Shown: positions 11,351-23,128 of the stretch, in pieces
How the letters are laid out: each line of letters opens with the position of its first letter
Numbering within the stretch: position 1 is the stretch's first letter
Source of the DNA: Rhododendron vialii
Lineage: Eukaryota; Streptophyta; Magnoliopsida; Ericales; Ericaceae
DNA: 64,000 nt
Reading direction: 5' to 3'
NCBI RefSeq assembly: GCF_030253575.1
Contig: NC_080564.1
Span: 9,220,501-9,284,500 of the forward strand
The notes under the pieces: generated by a model
The model's input: the letters and a program-made list of their open reading frames with translations, nothing else
Told to the model about the DNA's origin: nothing
Database searches by the model: none
Program-made: the position numbers and the translations under genes

Positions 11351-11401
11351 GAGAGAGACGATGGAGCGGATCAAAAAAAAAAAAAGAGAGAGACGATGGA
11401 G
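11351..11401 (+). repeat. Micro-insert CGGATC-poly(A) flanked by 16-bp direct repeats
   Basis: GAGAGAGACGATGGAG occurs at 11351-11366 and again, identical, at 11386-11401. Between them (11367-11385) lies CGGATC followed by 13 A. This is the reverse-complement orientation of the GATCCG inserts at 2523 and 14061, so the same six unique bases precede the A-tail in independent sites. Confidence 0.75.
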
Positions 11402-12329
11402 TAGATCAGAAGAGGCTCCAAATTCTTGGCTGGTGGCCTGGGGAACTAGAAAGAATCTTCATAGAGAAGAAACTGATCTGAAGCGAAAAATAGAAAAAGT
11501 GAGAAGTTGGATTTCTTTTTCTTTTGGGTCCTGAACTCTGAATTGTACGTTGGACGACAAATGGTTACCATAAGGCCGACAGTACTAGAAACTTAAAAAT
11601 AAATTAAAAATAAAATGAAGTTTATCGATGGTCATGAGTTGATCGAAGGAGGCTAGCTGATCTCATTCTTTTTCTTCTTTTTATTTCATTTTTCCATGTC
11701 TGTAGTGAATAGGGATACATACATATATGTATACGTATTGCATTTTTTAAGTAACGTATAGTATTTTAGGTCAACTTGCGCGCACATCAGATCAATTCCT
11801 ACATCCACCCACACACAATCGTATGCAAAAAAAGTTTGATATAAAAGATACCAGACACGTAGCAGGTTAGTATATAGGAGTAGTACTCTACAAGCAGAAT
11901 TCAAGAATATTCTTTGCCCAAAACTTCTAGTACTTTGATAAAGATGGGGGAGCCAGTTAAATTCTGCTCAATGTACAAGTACTTGAGAGAGAGAGATTTG
12001 GGCGACCGACGGCATTGTTTATGGAAACCTGAAATTAAAGACTTTGGAGTAGGCCTTATGTGAAAGATACCCCTCTTTTCCTACACAGTTCTGTGATTGT
12101 TTTGGTAGTCACATATTATGAAATTGTGTAGAAATTTCATACAAGGAACGTCATGCGTTACGATTCTTGGAGATGATCATATAGCTAGTGTGGAGTTGGC
12201 TTCTCTGGTATCCTACTACTAAACTCTTTGGATTAGGCTACTAGGCTCTGTGTGAAAGATACCCTCAAGTGCAGTTTTTGCATGGACAATCTTTTTTGGG
12301 AAGTCTTGCATATATATACATATGTGCAG
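11402..12329. other. Intergenic, nothing recognised
   Basis: No supported gene or element boundary. Short open frames only. Confidence 0.35.
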
Positions 12330-12700
12330 GTTTTTCTTACACAAAAGTTGTCACAAATTTTGATATAAAACTAATCGGAGTTTCACGCAAATGATCGGAG
12401 CCGTTCAATTTATTTAAAATATGTTGCTAAGAGTTCACGTGAAAAATCAACTCATTCGAATTTTTTTTTGATAGGCAGCTCATTTGAAGACTGGTAAGGG
12501 CTTTATCGTTTCGATAAGTTTTATCCTGTAAATTAAGATATGAATCAACTAAATGAACCCGATCAAACACTTACTGATATCCAAATGAGTTGATTTTTGT
12601 ACGAAAACTCTTAAAAATACGTTTTAAACAAATTAAATGGCTTTGATCAATTGCTTGAGACTCCAAATTAAATGGTCCCTCACAAAACTTGGTACTTTTC
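12330..12700. mobile_element. Foldback MITE, family F1 copy 2 (diverged)
   Basis: It shows the inverted modules of the F1 family: gatcggagccgttcaattta...aaaaatcaactcattcgaa on the left, and aaatgagttgatttttgtacg...aaattaaatggctttgatca on the right. A micro-insert interrupts the left arm at 12461-12475. Ends are approximate. Confidence 0.6.
12448..12488 (-). repeat. Micro-insert inside a MITE, 13-bp imperfect flanking repeats
   Basis: CAACTCATTCGAA (12448-12460) and CAGCTCATTTGAA (12476-12488) differ at two positions and flank TTTTTTTTTGATAGG (12461-12475). Because it lies inside an F1 MITE arm, it arrived after that MITE. Confidence 0.6.
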
Positions 12701-12871
12701 TCTGAAGACTATACGTTTGGATCTTTGATGAGTGACCATAGGTTCTGATCAATCTAATTAAGTTATTGCAAGGATACCCTTTCCCTCTAGTCCTTCTAGT
12801 TGAAGATCACCAAACAAGGACCGTGGGGGGCCCATGTTGCGCAACTGCATCTTGTAGTTGGTTTACAGCGC

Positions 12872-12975
12872 TACTAATCCCACAGACATTTGCGCATAAA
12901 TTGTGCAGAAATTTTGTTATAGGGCTCACTACAGATCTCATACAAATGATTCGAAATATTCATTAAATATAAAAT
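12872..12975. mobile_element. F1 MITE fragment, left half only
   Basis: actaatcccacagac...ttgtgcagaaattttgtta...ctcatacaaatgattcgaa matches the left arm of the F1 family, but no matching right arm follows. Confidence 0.5.
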
Positions 12976-13528
12976 AGATGATTGAATTTAGCATCTATAT
13001 ATATTGGATTTAGCAAATTTTGTCGCGGGGAAACCCCTTGAAAAAATGTTGTGAAAGATAGAAAGTGATATAACATGCAAACGTACGTACGTGTAATTTC
13101 TTTTACCGATCTGTACAGCAAAGGCGACCGGGGCTCACATGGGTGATCTAGCTGCAACCACGTAATATCCACCACATGACCACATTGCATGTATCCATCA
13201 ATTCTGGGCTAGCTAGCTTTATCAATTCCACATTCACTTTTTCAAAGTTGAACCTCAAAATAGTAATATATAGTGCTAGCTGGAGGACCATCATATATAT
13301 ATTAATATATACACACACACACAGACTGATCAAGTCCCTTTCCAAAATCTGCTATGGTGTCGGCAGATGTGTCCCGGTTGCCGGTGGTGAAGACGCGGCG
13401 CGACATGGTCCGGAAACCACATTCCTCACAAGGAAAATGTGTATCCCTACAAGGCTAGAACTTTAATTTTGGCAGCCTCTTCCTTTTTGACTTTCGTTCA
13501 CTTGATTCGCTACGTCTGTCTAATTTGA
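12976..13528. other. Intergenic, nothing recognised
   Basis: No supported gene. A short CA run is present at about 13311-13322. Confidence 0.35.
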
Positions 13529-13900
13529 GGTTGTTTAGTTAAATAAGTTAAATGGCTTATTTTTTTTGTTTTTATTTAAATTTTTTTGCATTTGTTAGTT
13601 TTTCATCAACTTTTTGTAGATTATTGTTTCGTCATGACAAAAGGAATCTAAAAAATACAAAATTATGATCGAAACCCAAATTATTTTGAATAAAGACGAA
13701 AAAATTGGCTTATTGGCTTATTTTTGTCTTTATCCAAAAAATTTAGGTTTCGATAATACTAATTTTTTACACTTTTTAGATTCCTCTCGTCAAGAAGAAT
13801 CAATAATCTACAAAAAGTTAACGAAAAACTAACAAATATAGGAAAAAAATTAAATAAAGACAAAAAAATAAATCATTTAGCTTTATTTAGACGAACAACC
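13529..13900. mobile_element. MITE with GGTTGTTTAG ends, family F4 copy 1
   Basis: The left end GGTTGTTTAGTTAAATAAG is answered by the inverted right end CTTTATTTAGACGAACAACC. The interior is a long AT-rich imperfect palindrome. A second member of the family is at 36670-37022 and related internal sequence fills 35270-35900. Confidence 0.7.
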
Positions 13901-14461
13901 TAAAGGATATTATTATCTCTTCTTCTATGAGAACTACTTTTTATGGCATTGAAGACGAAAGATGATGAATCATAACCGATCCATTCGTGCTGTTGATCAA
14001 TAATGCCATATAAATTGGTGAAAATGAAACCACAAGGACCAGATTGATACATATATTACTTTTTTTTTGATCCGATACATATATTACTAAAACGTACATA
14101 TAAATTACCGACATGATATTAGTGCTCTTTTTAATTTGTTCTCATTCAATCTTGGGTTAATCAGTGGCAGGGCCGGTTTTGGACATACGTAGAGGACGCG
14201 ACCGCATTGGCCCCCAATTTTTGCCTATTTTTTAGGGATCCCGCCCTTGTATTATGTATATAAATATAAATTTAGTAGAAAAATGTTAGGCCCGAATTTT
14301 AATACAAGTTCAATACAGAAGACCCAGAAAACAAATGGAAAAAGATTTTGTAATAGTAATAGTATTTTTGTCAAAGTTACTATTTTTGCCAGTGATTTTG
14401 AGTAATATTCCGAATTAATGGAATGATTATCTAGCTTTTTGTTATTATGGTTTTGAATACT
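13901..14461. other. Intergenic with one micro-insert
   Basis: No gene was recognised. It holds the micro-insert at 14046-14088, and around 14168 a cagggccggttttgg motif resembling a lone hAT-type terminus without a visible partner. Confidence 0.35.
14046..14088 (-). repeat. Micro-insert flanked by 15-bp direct repeats
   Basis: GATACATATATTACT is present, identical, at 14046-14060 and 14074-14088. The 13 bp between are TTTTTTTTGATCC, and the next base is G. It shares the GATCC(G) tail with the inserts at 2523 and 11367. Confidence 0.75.
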
Positions 14462-15290
14462 TGACCGAGGCTTTTATTTTCTTGTTTTTATTTTCCATTG
14501 GTTATTGTTCATCTCTGGTTATGGAGATTTTCATTTCCTACGTGGAACTTTGTCTACCCTCTCTGGATATTTTTCACTGTACTTGGTGAGATCCTACCTA
14601 AATCACATGGATAACCCGAAAGATGAGGATCATTTTTCCTAATGGAAGATTCCGGTTTGGGGTGTTTGTAGCCCTTTGAGCAGTTATTAATGATAAAAAA
14701 ATAAATAACTAAATAGTTCTGCCTATTATGGTAAGCAAGAAATTTTTTGGTGCCAGTAGGGTATTGTCCATGTGATACCCCATCGGCAATCCGGACTGTC
14801 CAATCGTGTTTTGCCCTGTCCGAATTTGAAAGAAAAAAAATGGAAAGAGAGGTGGGGTGGGGGGAGGGAGGGAGAGGAATATGAACCGTCCAAAACATGT
14901 TTGGGCGGTCCGGATCGCAGGCGAGTTCCGTCACGTGATACTTGCTTGGCACCCAAGAACTTGTCATGGTAAACAAATGCAAGTTGTCCTTCGATCGGCT
15001 GCATAATTTAGAAACAAAAGGTTGATTTGTATAGCGTAGTAACTTTGGCATGGGCCGTCAGGCTGGCTTGTACAAGTGAGGCCATCTTTGTTAAATAAGC
15101 TAATAACGTCCTTTGGGCCTTAGAACAAAGTCACCGAACTACTACTACCAATTAAGTGATGGGGATTGGGCCCATATGGTCATTTTGTTCCCTCCCTAGC
15201 AGCCTTCGTAGACAATGCTGGAAGATACTATAAAATGGGTTTGTTCCTAAAGATGTTCGTTTCGGTGAATTGACAAAAACTGTAGCAAGA
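14462..15290. repeat. Dispersed duplicate D1
   Basis: Many segments (ttttattttcttgttttt, gtggaacttttgtctacc-like text, gaggatcatttttcctaatg, ctgcataatttagaaac, gatggggattgggccc, caatgctggaaga) recur in the same order at 21188-24576 (D2). D1 contains a 227-bp MITE that D2 lacks. D2 contains a 2.45-kb element that D1 lacks. No coding sequence is evident in D1. Confidence 0.75.
14739..14965. mobile_element. MITE with TTGGTGCCA ends and about 11-bp TSD
   Basis: Flanked by ATGGTAAGCAA (14728-14738) and ATGGTAAACAA (14966-14976), one mismatch. Ends are imperfect inverted repeats: AATTTTTTGGTGCCA on the left, TTGGCACCCAAGAACTT on the right. The corresponding position in duplicate D2 (about 23930) has no such insert. 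TSD length suggests a Mutator-like element. The interior has a G/A-rich stretch. Confidence 0.65.
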
Positions 15291-15640
15291 TTTTTCAATT
15301 CGTTAATCCTAATCTATTTTATCCACTTGGGGAAGGGAATAAATGCTTACGGAAATCGAATCCTACCCATAAAAAAATTCTCTACCAATTGGGGTAGCAT
15401 CCTGTAACTGAAAAAAGTGTAGGAATTGAAACTTCCTGTGACAGTTGCTATCATTTCCGTCATTCAAATCAAGAAGACAACTTTGAATCACTTACCAAAA
15501 GAAAAAAAAACTGGCAATGCTAATAGTAAAGCTCGCAATTTCTGCAAAACATCTCGGAAAAGCCACCCAAAAGAAATGGAAAATGATCTACCCAAAAAAA
15601 TATAAGTTCAAGAATTCTGGGTACAACGCTCCATCCAAAA

Positions 15641-18600
15641 TCACGCTTTTACTTTTTTGTACTGCTTTATTTCTTTAATTATGCCATCAGAAAGTGCATC
15701 AACATCATTGTTCTTCCCGTAAAACTTCACAAATTCCATGTTAGGGTCCATCAAGTACCTGCAGAATATAACAATAAAAATCAGCAGAACCTAGGAATTT
15801 CTATAATATCATTCAAGTTGAGCAAGCCCATGTCTCGTACGAAAAATTTGAGATAACGGATAAAAGGAAAAAGAAAACATTTCTAAGATTTGTAAAATAT
15901 CAGTTAAAGTAGCGAAGAAATGTTTTCATTTTCCGAGCACCAATTGGTGAGGAAATGTTTTCATTTTTCGAGCACTGTGAAGCCAACATCAAACAACAGT
16001 CTAACAAATTCCAGTAAAGATATCCACATGAATGGTATACATACATGACTATTGAGTGATCGACAAGGTAGTCTGAGCCTTCCTCTTCTGTCTTCATATA
16101 GTAGACTCGATATGCACGAGCAACTTTCTTTATCTCCTCCGGGTTACCCGTTAGCCCAATCAAATTTGGGTGAAATTCTGCGACATTCAAATTCAAATGG
16201 ATAATTTGAATGACATTTAAAAGCCTCATATGCAACTATCTAGTAGTAGCGCATCTCCAGTATGCAATTCCGATCTTATGAAAATCACCTTTGACATATT
16301 CATGAACTTGCTCAACAGTGTCTCTTTCAGGATCAACTGAGATAAATACTGGTACTACCTCAATCCCAGCACTTTTCTCTGCACCATAAAATGTAAAACG
16401 CAAGAAAGTCACAATCCTAAAGGTTAAAACTTAAAAGCATCAAGATAACTGCATATTCTCAAGTGAAGGATGATGCAACAACAGGCAGCAATAGGGAGAG
16501 TCATGCCCTCTAAATTTAGGCAAGGAATGCATAAAAATAAAATTTGCATGCCTAGTCAAAACATTTGGCAAGAATTCTGCCAATAGTCAAAATAAATGTA
16601 CATCTTTTTCTCAAGTCCCGAAGCATTATTTTTATTCCTTCTTTGGGTCCCATGGTCCCTAAATTTGTAGAAATACATGTGTTCACCACCAATATACTCA
16701 GTAAACACATGTTATGATTTTCCAAGTAGTTCATGTCCACCAATAATACTACTTTATTGCTTTTCCACCACACGAGATTGTTTAAATTTTCAGATTCTCA
16801 TGAAATGAAATGAAACTTTGCAAAAAACACATGATGATTTAAGTAATGAAAGATTTCCAATAAATTAGAGGTGTCTGATGTGCAGGTTAGGAGATTGGAG
16901 TTAAAAATAGCGTGAAAGATGTTAAATATCCAGTCTAATTAGATTAGACAGACACATCATGCTCAAACATATGGCATCAACATTTCCATTTCTGATCCCA
17001 TATTCATTAAGCCCCAAATAACATGAAACAATTAGCAACTTACTTATTTTATCAACTGCAGCAGCAAGCTTTTGTAGCTCATCAGGGCAGATATCAGGGC
17101 AATGAGTGAAGCCAAAATACATCACCGTCCATTTTCCCAGAAAATCTCCATCAGTTACTGCCTTACCATTATGGTTGACAAGACTGAATGGACCACCAAT
17201 GGCTGCTTTCCCCACAGATGGTCCCTGTTTTACTGCAATTGATGCATTGTTTATATCTGTAGCAAGAAAATTCCAATCAGTACAAGTTCAAAATGTGAAA
17301 AATGATCAACTATTATGATTAATCACCCACTAAGTGTAGACCGAACGCATACGTTAATCACTCTCCGTAAAGTGTAGACCAACTTATAAAATGTAGGACA
17401 TAAATAAGTCCAAATAAAACAAGCTTGACCATCTATCATGATGCAAGCTTACCTATCTAAATAGGTTACAAATCCAAATAAAATAAGTGACAATAAAAGC
17501 AAGAAGCAAAAACACGAAGAATACAGTATTATTGATCTCTGTCAACAAACATCCACAGTCCTTGGATTCCTACTTACGCCACATAAATCAAAGGAAAACG
17601 TATCCATGACTCCAACTGGGTATTGATTACTAAGGAACCATCAAGAAAATATTCTTGAAAGAGTCCCATCACAACTTGTTTTGACTCAACAGCATGATTC
17701 AGTACCATCCTACTCACCGTAGGGATCTACCTTCAATATGCCGTCTCTTTTCGTTGTCATAGTAGAAGATCACACCTGCTCCAGTAGCAACCAGCAAAAG
17801 AAAGCTCAACCATGAGACAGGCTGCAAAGGGAAAATTGATCCATTTATCTTCAGCTATGAGTAATCATTAATGTATCGTTGGGACTGAGGAATCACAGTA
17901 TGTGAGGCATGAAGCAGCTACACGAATGATTCAGGAAATAAAAGGAATTCCAAGCAGTTCTGGATATAGCCTGCACAGCTCTTGCTTAATGTCTGGATGT
18001 GGTAGGGTCCATTACATCACTTCAATTCAACTATAGGGGAGACCAGGAACAACACTACCAAGACAACATTGAACATAACTAGTATTTTTTCTATTCACTG
18101 AAGAATGAAATAGTGAGATGGAGGTTTTTGATGTTCCCATGAGAGGAACAACTAATATCGTCAATCCATTTAGATAGCCAGGGATGCGTAATGCATTCGA
18201 TAAAAAGTCCACTGAAAGGAAATTCAGAATGCTTAACAAATTAAGTTCGTCAACATCTGGTACTTCAGAAATGATATTTTTTTCATTCGGATATTTGATT
18301 AGCACTGACGAAGGAAAGATCGAGATAGTGAATTGTTGAAACAGAAAAATGAATATCATCAGATTCATCTCTTACATTTTAGAATGTTTAGTCTACAAAG
18401 AATTTAAGAAAAAAAGTAAATTCGTCAAAGTCGCACAAAAAAAAAACAGGTGCATAGTGTCCCAGAATCAATGTTCAACTCAGGAGTACTGCAAGACGAA
18501 GGGTGATTATGCGCCTAGCATACAAAGAAGTGAACAAACACCATGTCTATGTTTGTACAGACATTTGAAAAATCAAATGAGGCCTTGTTGCAGTCTGTCA

Positions 18601-19638
18601 CAGAGTTGAAAGCATTATCACTCGATATGATGATTTACTATAAATATCATCGTTTCAAATGAGCACTCAGCTAGTCACAGACGAAAAAGAAAAAAAGAAA
18701 AGAAGAAAGAAGCTTGTGTTCTAGAGCCGACCCTCTCAAAATTATCAATGCTGAGTACCTAAACTTTGAGGCAATACTGAATAGTTCGACATTTCATTCT
18801 GATCTTTCTTTTTTCTTTTTTCTTTTGTTTGAGTAGGGGCCAGGGGAGTTCCGGTAGAGATTAAATTACAAGGACTCCAAAATTCCGCGAATAATAAGTA
18901 AGAAAAACATGCTCAGCAAATGTAGAATCATGTACAAATGCATGAATCTGACATTGGGGAGTCGAATTGCCATGAGTTGACCGATTATCGTATTCCGATT
19001 GACGTGGGGAGATCTAATTTCAAATTCTTCGTTAAAAATAGCGTTGGCAAACCCATATAACTCGAAGGAAAATACAAAGAATACTGCTATTATAATAGGG
19101 TTTTGAAAAATTACGGTGAGGCAGTCACCCCTGCCAGCCCCCATCAATCCATCTCTGTCTCAAACAACCACGGATCCAAAAGCCAAACCAATTACTACCA
19201 TAGACTACTAAAAGCGTTCATTCATTCGCAATAAAAGCAAAGCATACAATTGTTTGTTATGAAGGAGTAATAAATATGCGTAAGCGATGAATAGAAAAAT
19301 ACCCCGCCACGAACGGACTTCCCCTGCTCAGAAGTGTTCTGTGATTGATCGGACTTGTCCCCTTTACCGGAATTACCTTCCGAAGATCCACCCGTGGATG
19401 AACTCGCTTGACTGGCGGTAGCAGTACTGGTACTGCTACAGAGAAATCTACGGTATATAGCATCCAGATGAATCTCCGATTGAGGGAGAGGTGGGCGGAG
19501 TAGAGACTGAGGAGGAAATCCATGGAAGGGACGAAAAGGGGGATTGGTTGTTCTCAACTGGGAGAGGGTGATTTTGGAAGCGAGGGAACGATAGATGCAG
19601 CCGAGGGTTGGGTTTCTTGATAACGCAGTGGTCGCCAT
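15641..19638 (-). CDS. HCC1: SCO1/HCC1-type mitochondrial copper chaperone, six exons
   Basis: Exons, in coding order: 19303-19638, 17731-17821, 17044-17256, 16289-16378, 16045-16177 and 15641-15758. Each is bounded by GT/AG, phases agree, and the total is 981 bp, encoding 326 residues. SCO proteins deliver copper to the CuA site of cytochrome c oxidase in the mitochondrial inner membrane. Residues 1-112 are Ser/Arg-rich, fitting a presequence. One membrane span lies at about 116-133, followed by the thioredoxin-like SCO domain. Copper ligands are visible: CPDIC at 195-199 and the conserved His 284 in DHSIVMY. The context [13 protein letters not shown] and ISVDPERD are family hallmarks. Length is close to the Arabidopsis homologue as I recall it (about 330). 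I start at MATTALS because the upstream in-frame ATG (19698) adds only 20 unlikely residues. No lesion is seen, so the gene is probably functional. Confidence 0.95.
17822..19302 (-). other. Intron 1 of the SCO1-type gene (1481 bp)
   Basis: Bounded by GT (complement of 19301-19302) and AG (complement of 17822-17823). No nested gene or clear element was recognised. Short open frames inside it are AT-driven. Introns 3 (16379-17043, 665 bp) and 5 (15759-16044) are likewise featureless. Confidence 0.6.
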
Positions 19639-20049
19639 GGAAATGTGCTTCTTTGTTGTGGGGTCTCTCGAGATCTTTGCCGTGAGTCTGTGACACAATT
19701 CGCAAGCAAAGGTAGAGGTTTTACCTAAAACCCTAGACCAGCTCCAAGCCTTTTCTCAAACCAATTTACATTTGGGAAAAAATCTTGGGAAATTGATGTC
19801 TGCACTTCCCTTTTTATTATATACACTATTTTTTTTTTTACTTTTATTCACGTGAATTTATTTTTTCACTCTTTTATAAGTTTACTGTTTCACACATTAA
19901 AGGGTAATAGAGTAAATTCACATCAAATAAAGACAAAAAAATGAGTGTATATGTTAAAATGAGGAGCGTAGAAATCAATTCCCTTGATATGAGAATGATA
20001 GTTCAATGGAAATATTGGAGTGTAAGTGTATATATTTGCACAAAGTGAG
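19639..20049. other. 5' flank of the SCO1-type gene
   Basis: Upstream of the SCO1 start on the minus strand. It presumably contains the promoter, but no convincing TATA box could be assigned. The outer part is AT-rich. Confidence 0.35.
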
Positions 20050-20359
20050 GGGTGTTTGGGAGCCTATTTTTTGACTTTTTATTTTTAATTTTTCGACTTT
20101 TTGAATTATGGTCATAATGTATTTTGAATCTGGAAAATTGTTTGGATAATATGTCAGAATGTATTTTGCAACATGATTTGTATTTGAAAGATATGTGCAG
20201 AATGTATTCTGTAGGTCTTTTTGCTAACCAAAATAGAAAAAGTGGAAAATGAGAAAATCAAAAGCTCCTCCTACCCTTTTTTCCAATTCTCTTCTCCAAA
20301 CAACAATTTGAAGAAATCATTCTGAAAATTGAGTTTTGGGTAGCCCTTGCCAAACACCT
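20050..20359. mobile_element. MITE with GGTGTTTGG ends
   Basis: The left end gGGTGTTTGGgagcc is matched by the inverted right end ccttgCCAAACACCt. The roughly 310-bp interior is AT-rich, non-coding and partly palindromic. A TSD was not resolved. Confidence 0.6.
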
Positions 20360-20909
20360 AAAACTTGAAAATGCAAAAAATAGTGTAAAATTTTGAATTT
20401 CACTTAATTTGAGTAAAAGTTTAGAATTCTGAAAATAATTTTGTACTCCGCGTTTTCATAAATGCACTCTAAAAGTTGTCTTCCATACTTCAAAATTTCA
20501 AATTATGGAGTATGCAATAAGAACAAAGAAGAAGAAATTTGAATTGTACTTGTAAAAAAGTAGAGTGCAAAAATTATTTCCTAATTCTTCAATACTCCAA
20601 TTTTACGGACCCATTCGGAACTCATATTTATAATAGAGTTTTTGATTTTCAATATAAGACGTTTGCACATTAAAATTATTCTAGCTTAAAACAGTAAAAG
20701 TATATGAATTATTTTGTTTTCCTTTATTTAGGCTACGACAATACTCACATGCCTGGTTGTATATGAAAGAAATTAAAAAATGAGAATGTAAAATAATCTA
20801 TTTTCTACTAAATCAAACCAAAATTATTAAGATTATAAGAAACTATTACACTAATAATATTCATAATAGTCTAAAATTAGATCTAATTTTCAAGAATATT
20901 TTAAAATCG
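20360..20909. other. Intergenic AT-rich, nothing recognised
   Basis: No gene or repeat boundary could be supported. Confidence 0.35.
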
Positions 20910-21182
20910 TCAGGAGCCCGGATTCCCGCCCAACCCCAAGGTAGCTCGTTGACTACATGCGTTCCAAGTATCATAAATACCGGGCTTCCTCCCCACAAAC
21001 ATGACGTAGTACCTTTTATTTCCTACCATTCTAAGTCTGAAGAAGCAACCTACATTGAAGTGAATCTCAGATGAAGTATACTCTGTAATTTTAATGCTCC
21101 GGAAATTGCGGAGTTTTAAGGGGATTTGGTGGTTCCTTCGGCAAAGAAGTGGCCAGGTTTGAGGCGGTGGTTCTAGCGACAT
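20910..21182 (-). pseudogene. 5' fragment with RNase H1 N-terminal (viroplasmin-like) domain
   Basis: The minus-strand frame of 90 codons contains KRYYVMFVGRKPGIYDTW followed by NACSQ. This is the start of the small hybrid-binding / viroplasmin-like domain found at the N-terminus of eukaryotic RNase H1 and several plant proteins (typical pattern YYvvfvGRkPGIYdtW). After TWNAC the expected xQVxGfxGaxyKs stretch is altered (RATLGLGGNPGS, then stop), and no further exon is recognisable downstream in the AT-rich DNA. I read it as a truncated gene copy. Its upstream flank is the beginning of duplicate D2, so the D1/D2 unit may be promoter-side sequence of this gene. Domain recognition is good; function of the fragment is unlikely. 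Confidence 0.5.
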
Positions 21183-22448
21183 CTCCGATGACCAAGGTTT
21201 TATTTTCTTGTTTTTCTTTTCAGTTGGTTCTTGTTCATTCCCTGTTATGGAGTTTTTCGCTCTCTATGTGGAACTTTGTCTACCATTTTTGGGTATTTTT
21301 TTTGGAGAATTTTTCATAAGTCCACTATAGCACTTTTCAAATCCATCTAGTCCACTTCTAAGTTTCATAACTCATTAAGTCCACTAATAATTTTAATGAA
21401 AAAAATATCTCACCTAAGAAACAAGGGTCTTGTTTGGTTAACACGAAAATATATATTTTCTATTTTTTTTCGTTTTTGTTGCAATCAAGCCTCCGCCGCC
21501 ACCACCACTGCCCCGCTGCCACCACCGCTGTCACTGCCGCCGCCGCCGCCATCACGCCACATATAATGTTATATGTGTAACAAAAAACGTATTTTTTCAT
21601 TTTTCTCGATTTTTTGTATTGAACCCACTACACTTAACATTTAACGTTATATATGTGACAAATTTCTCTTTTTGCTTTTTCCTATTTTTCTTGTATTGAT
21701 TTTTTAACGTTATATGAGTGATAAAAATGTCCTAGCATACAATATTATATGTGTGGTAAAAAATTTCTAACATGCAATATTTCTTTTTGATTTTTCTTGT
21801 TTTTAGTCTTTAACGTTATATGTTCGTCCATACAAAACATATAACATTATATGTGAGTTTTTTAATATCTAAATATCGCAAAAAAAAAAAAAACAGAACA
21901 TATAACATTATATTTGAGCTTCTACAACTATGAATCTCACAAAAAAATAGAGCAGAACATATAACATTATATATGAGTTTCTGTAGTTCTAAATCTCATA
22001 AAAAACAGAATATATAACATTATATTTGAGCTTCTGTAACTCTAAGTCTTACAAAACATGACATATAAAATTATATGTTCTCAAAACAATATCATATCTT
22101 TTCAACAATATTATATATCTCAAAAAATAATATTATATGTTCACATATCATGCCACCATTATCCTTATTTTCAGTCGCACCTTGAATCCCAAGTTGAATG
22201 TTGATGAGGCCACAGGGAGTCGAGCTTCATTTTTTCACCGTTTCTTCATCGAATCCTTCAAAATTTGTGATTTTCTACCTCCAAATAGCATTCTCATAAC
22301 CTCTATATTTACATATATACATATTCAAAACAACATAAACAACATTAATATATCTCAAAAACGAGATATAATATTATACGTCTAACCCAAGAAAAAACAC
22401 ATATTACACATGACAGAAGTTCACATATAACATTATATGCTCCATTGT

Positions 22449-22685
22449 CCATCACTTATTGAATTGGTCCGCGCAGCGGCTTCTTCGACTTGCTTCTGAT
22501 AATATATTGATATATCCATATGTGCTTTTGAGAGGCCGCTGCACGGACCTATTTAATAAGAGAACATATAACGTTATTAGTTCCTCTCTTTTTTTTTTTG
22601 AATTTTACAGGACAAAATCTCACATACAACGTTATATGTTCTCTATGCAAATTAAAATATATTTTTTATGTCAATACAAACTCAT

Positions 22686-22732
<47 letters not shown>

Positions 22733-23128
22733 ATAAATATACCGTTATATATGACATAAGCTCATATATAACGTTATACGGTACAAAAGGTCATATATAA
22801 AGTTATATGTTCTATTTATTAAATAACATAAAATATTTCTAATCTAGAATGTTATATATTATTATATCTTTCTTTAACTAATAATGTTTTTAAAAAATGA
22901 CATTAAATAACAACAAAAACACAAAAAAAAATATTTTTTGTGTGACACAAAAAACACACATATAACCTTACATATTTTTTCAGAAAATACAACCTGTTTC
23001 AATCTTATATGTCTAGCCCCAGAAAAAATACACATATAACCTTATATATTTATTCAAAAAACTCTAAATATATCAGAAACAAGTCGGAGAGACCGCTGCG
23101 CAGACCAAATCAATAAGTGATTGATGAA
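22449..23128. repeat. GC-rich inverted repeat inside the 2.45-kb element
   Basis: CACTTATTGAATTGGTCCGC and onward into GCAGCGG (22452 onward) is matched in inverted form by CCGCTGCGCAGACC followed by AAATCAATAAGTG (ending about 23123). A third inverted copy of the GC-rich part is at about 22535-22553 (ggccgctgcacggacc). These may be the ends of a nested element. Confidence 0.5.
22690..22729. repeat. TA/CA microsatellite
   Basis: A (TA)n run passes into (CA)n. Simple-sequence repeat within the 2.45-kb element. Confidence 0.85.

Noticed and set aside
16552..16773. 73-codon minus-strand frame between SCO1 exons
   Set aside because: Lies wholly in intron 3; the SCO domain is complete without it.
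18027..19147. Open frames within SCO1 intron 1
   Set aside because: No homology or splice context; the surrounding SCO1 exons join cleanly across them.
22459..22800. 113-codon frame with Thr-His repeats
   Set aside because: Crosses a CA microsatellite and palindromic AT-rich repeats of a non-coding element.
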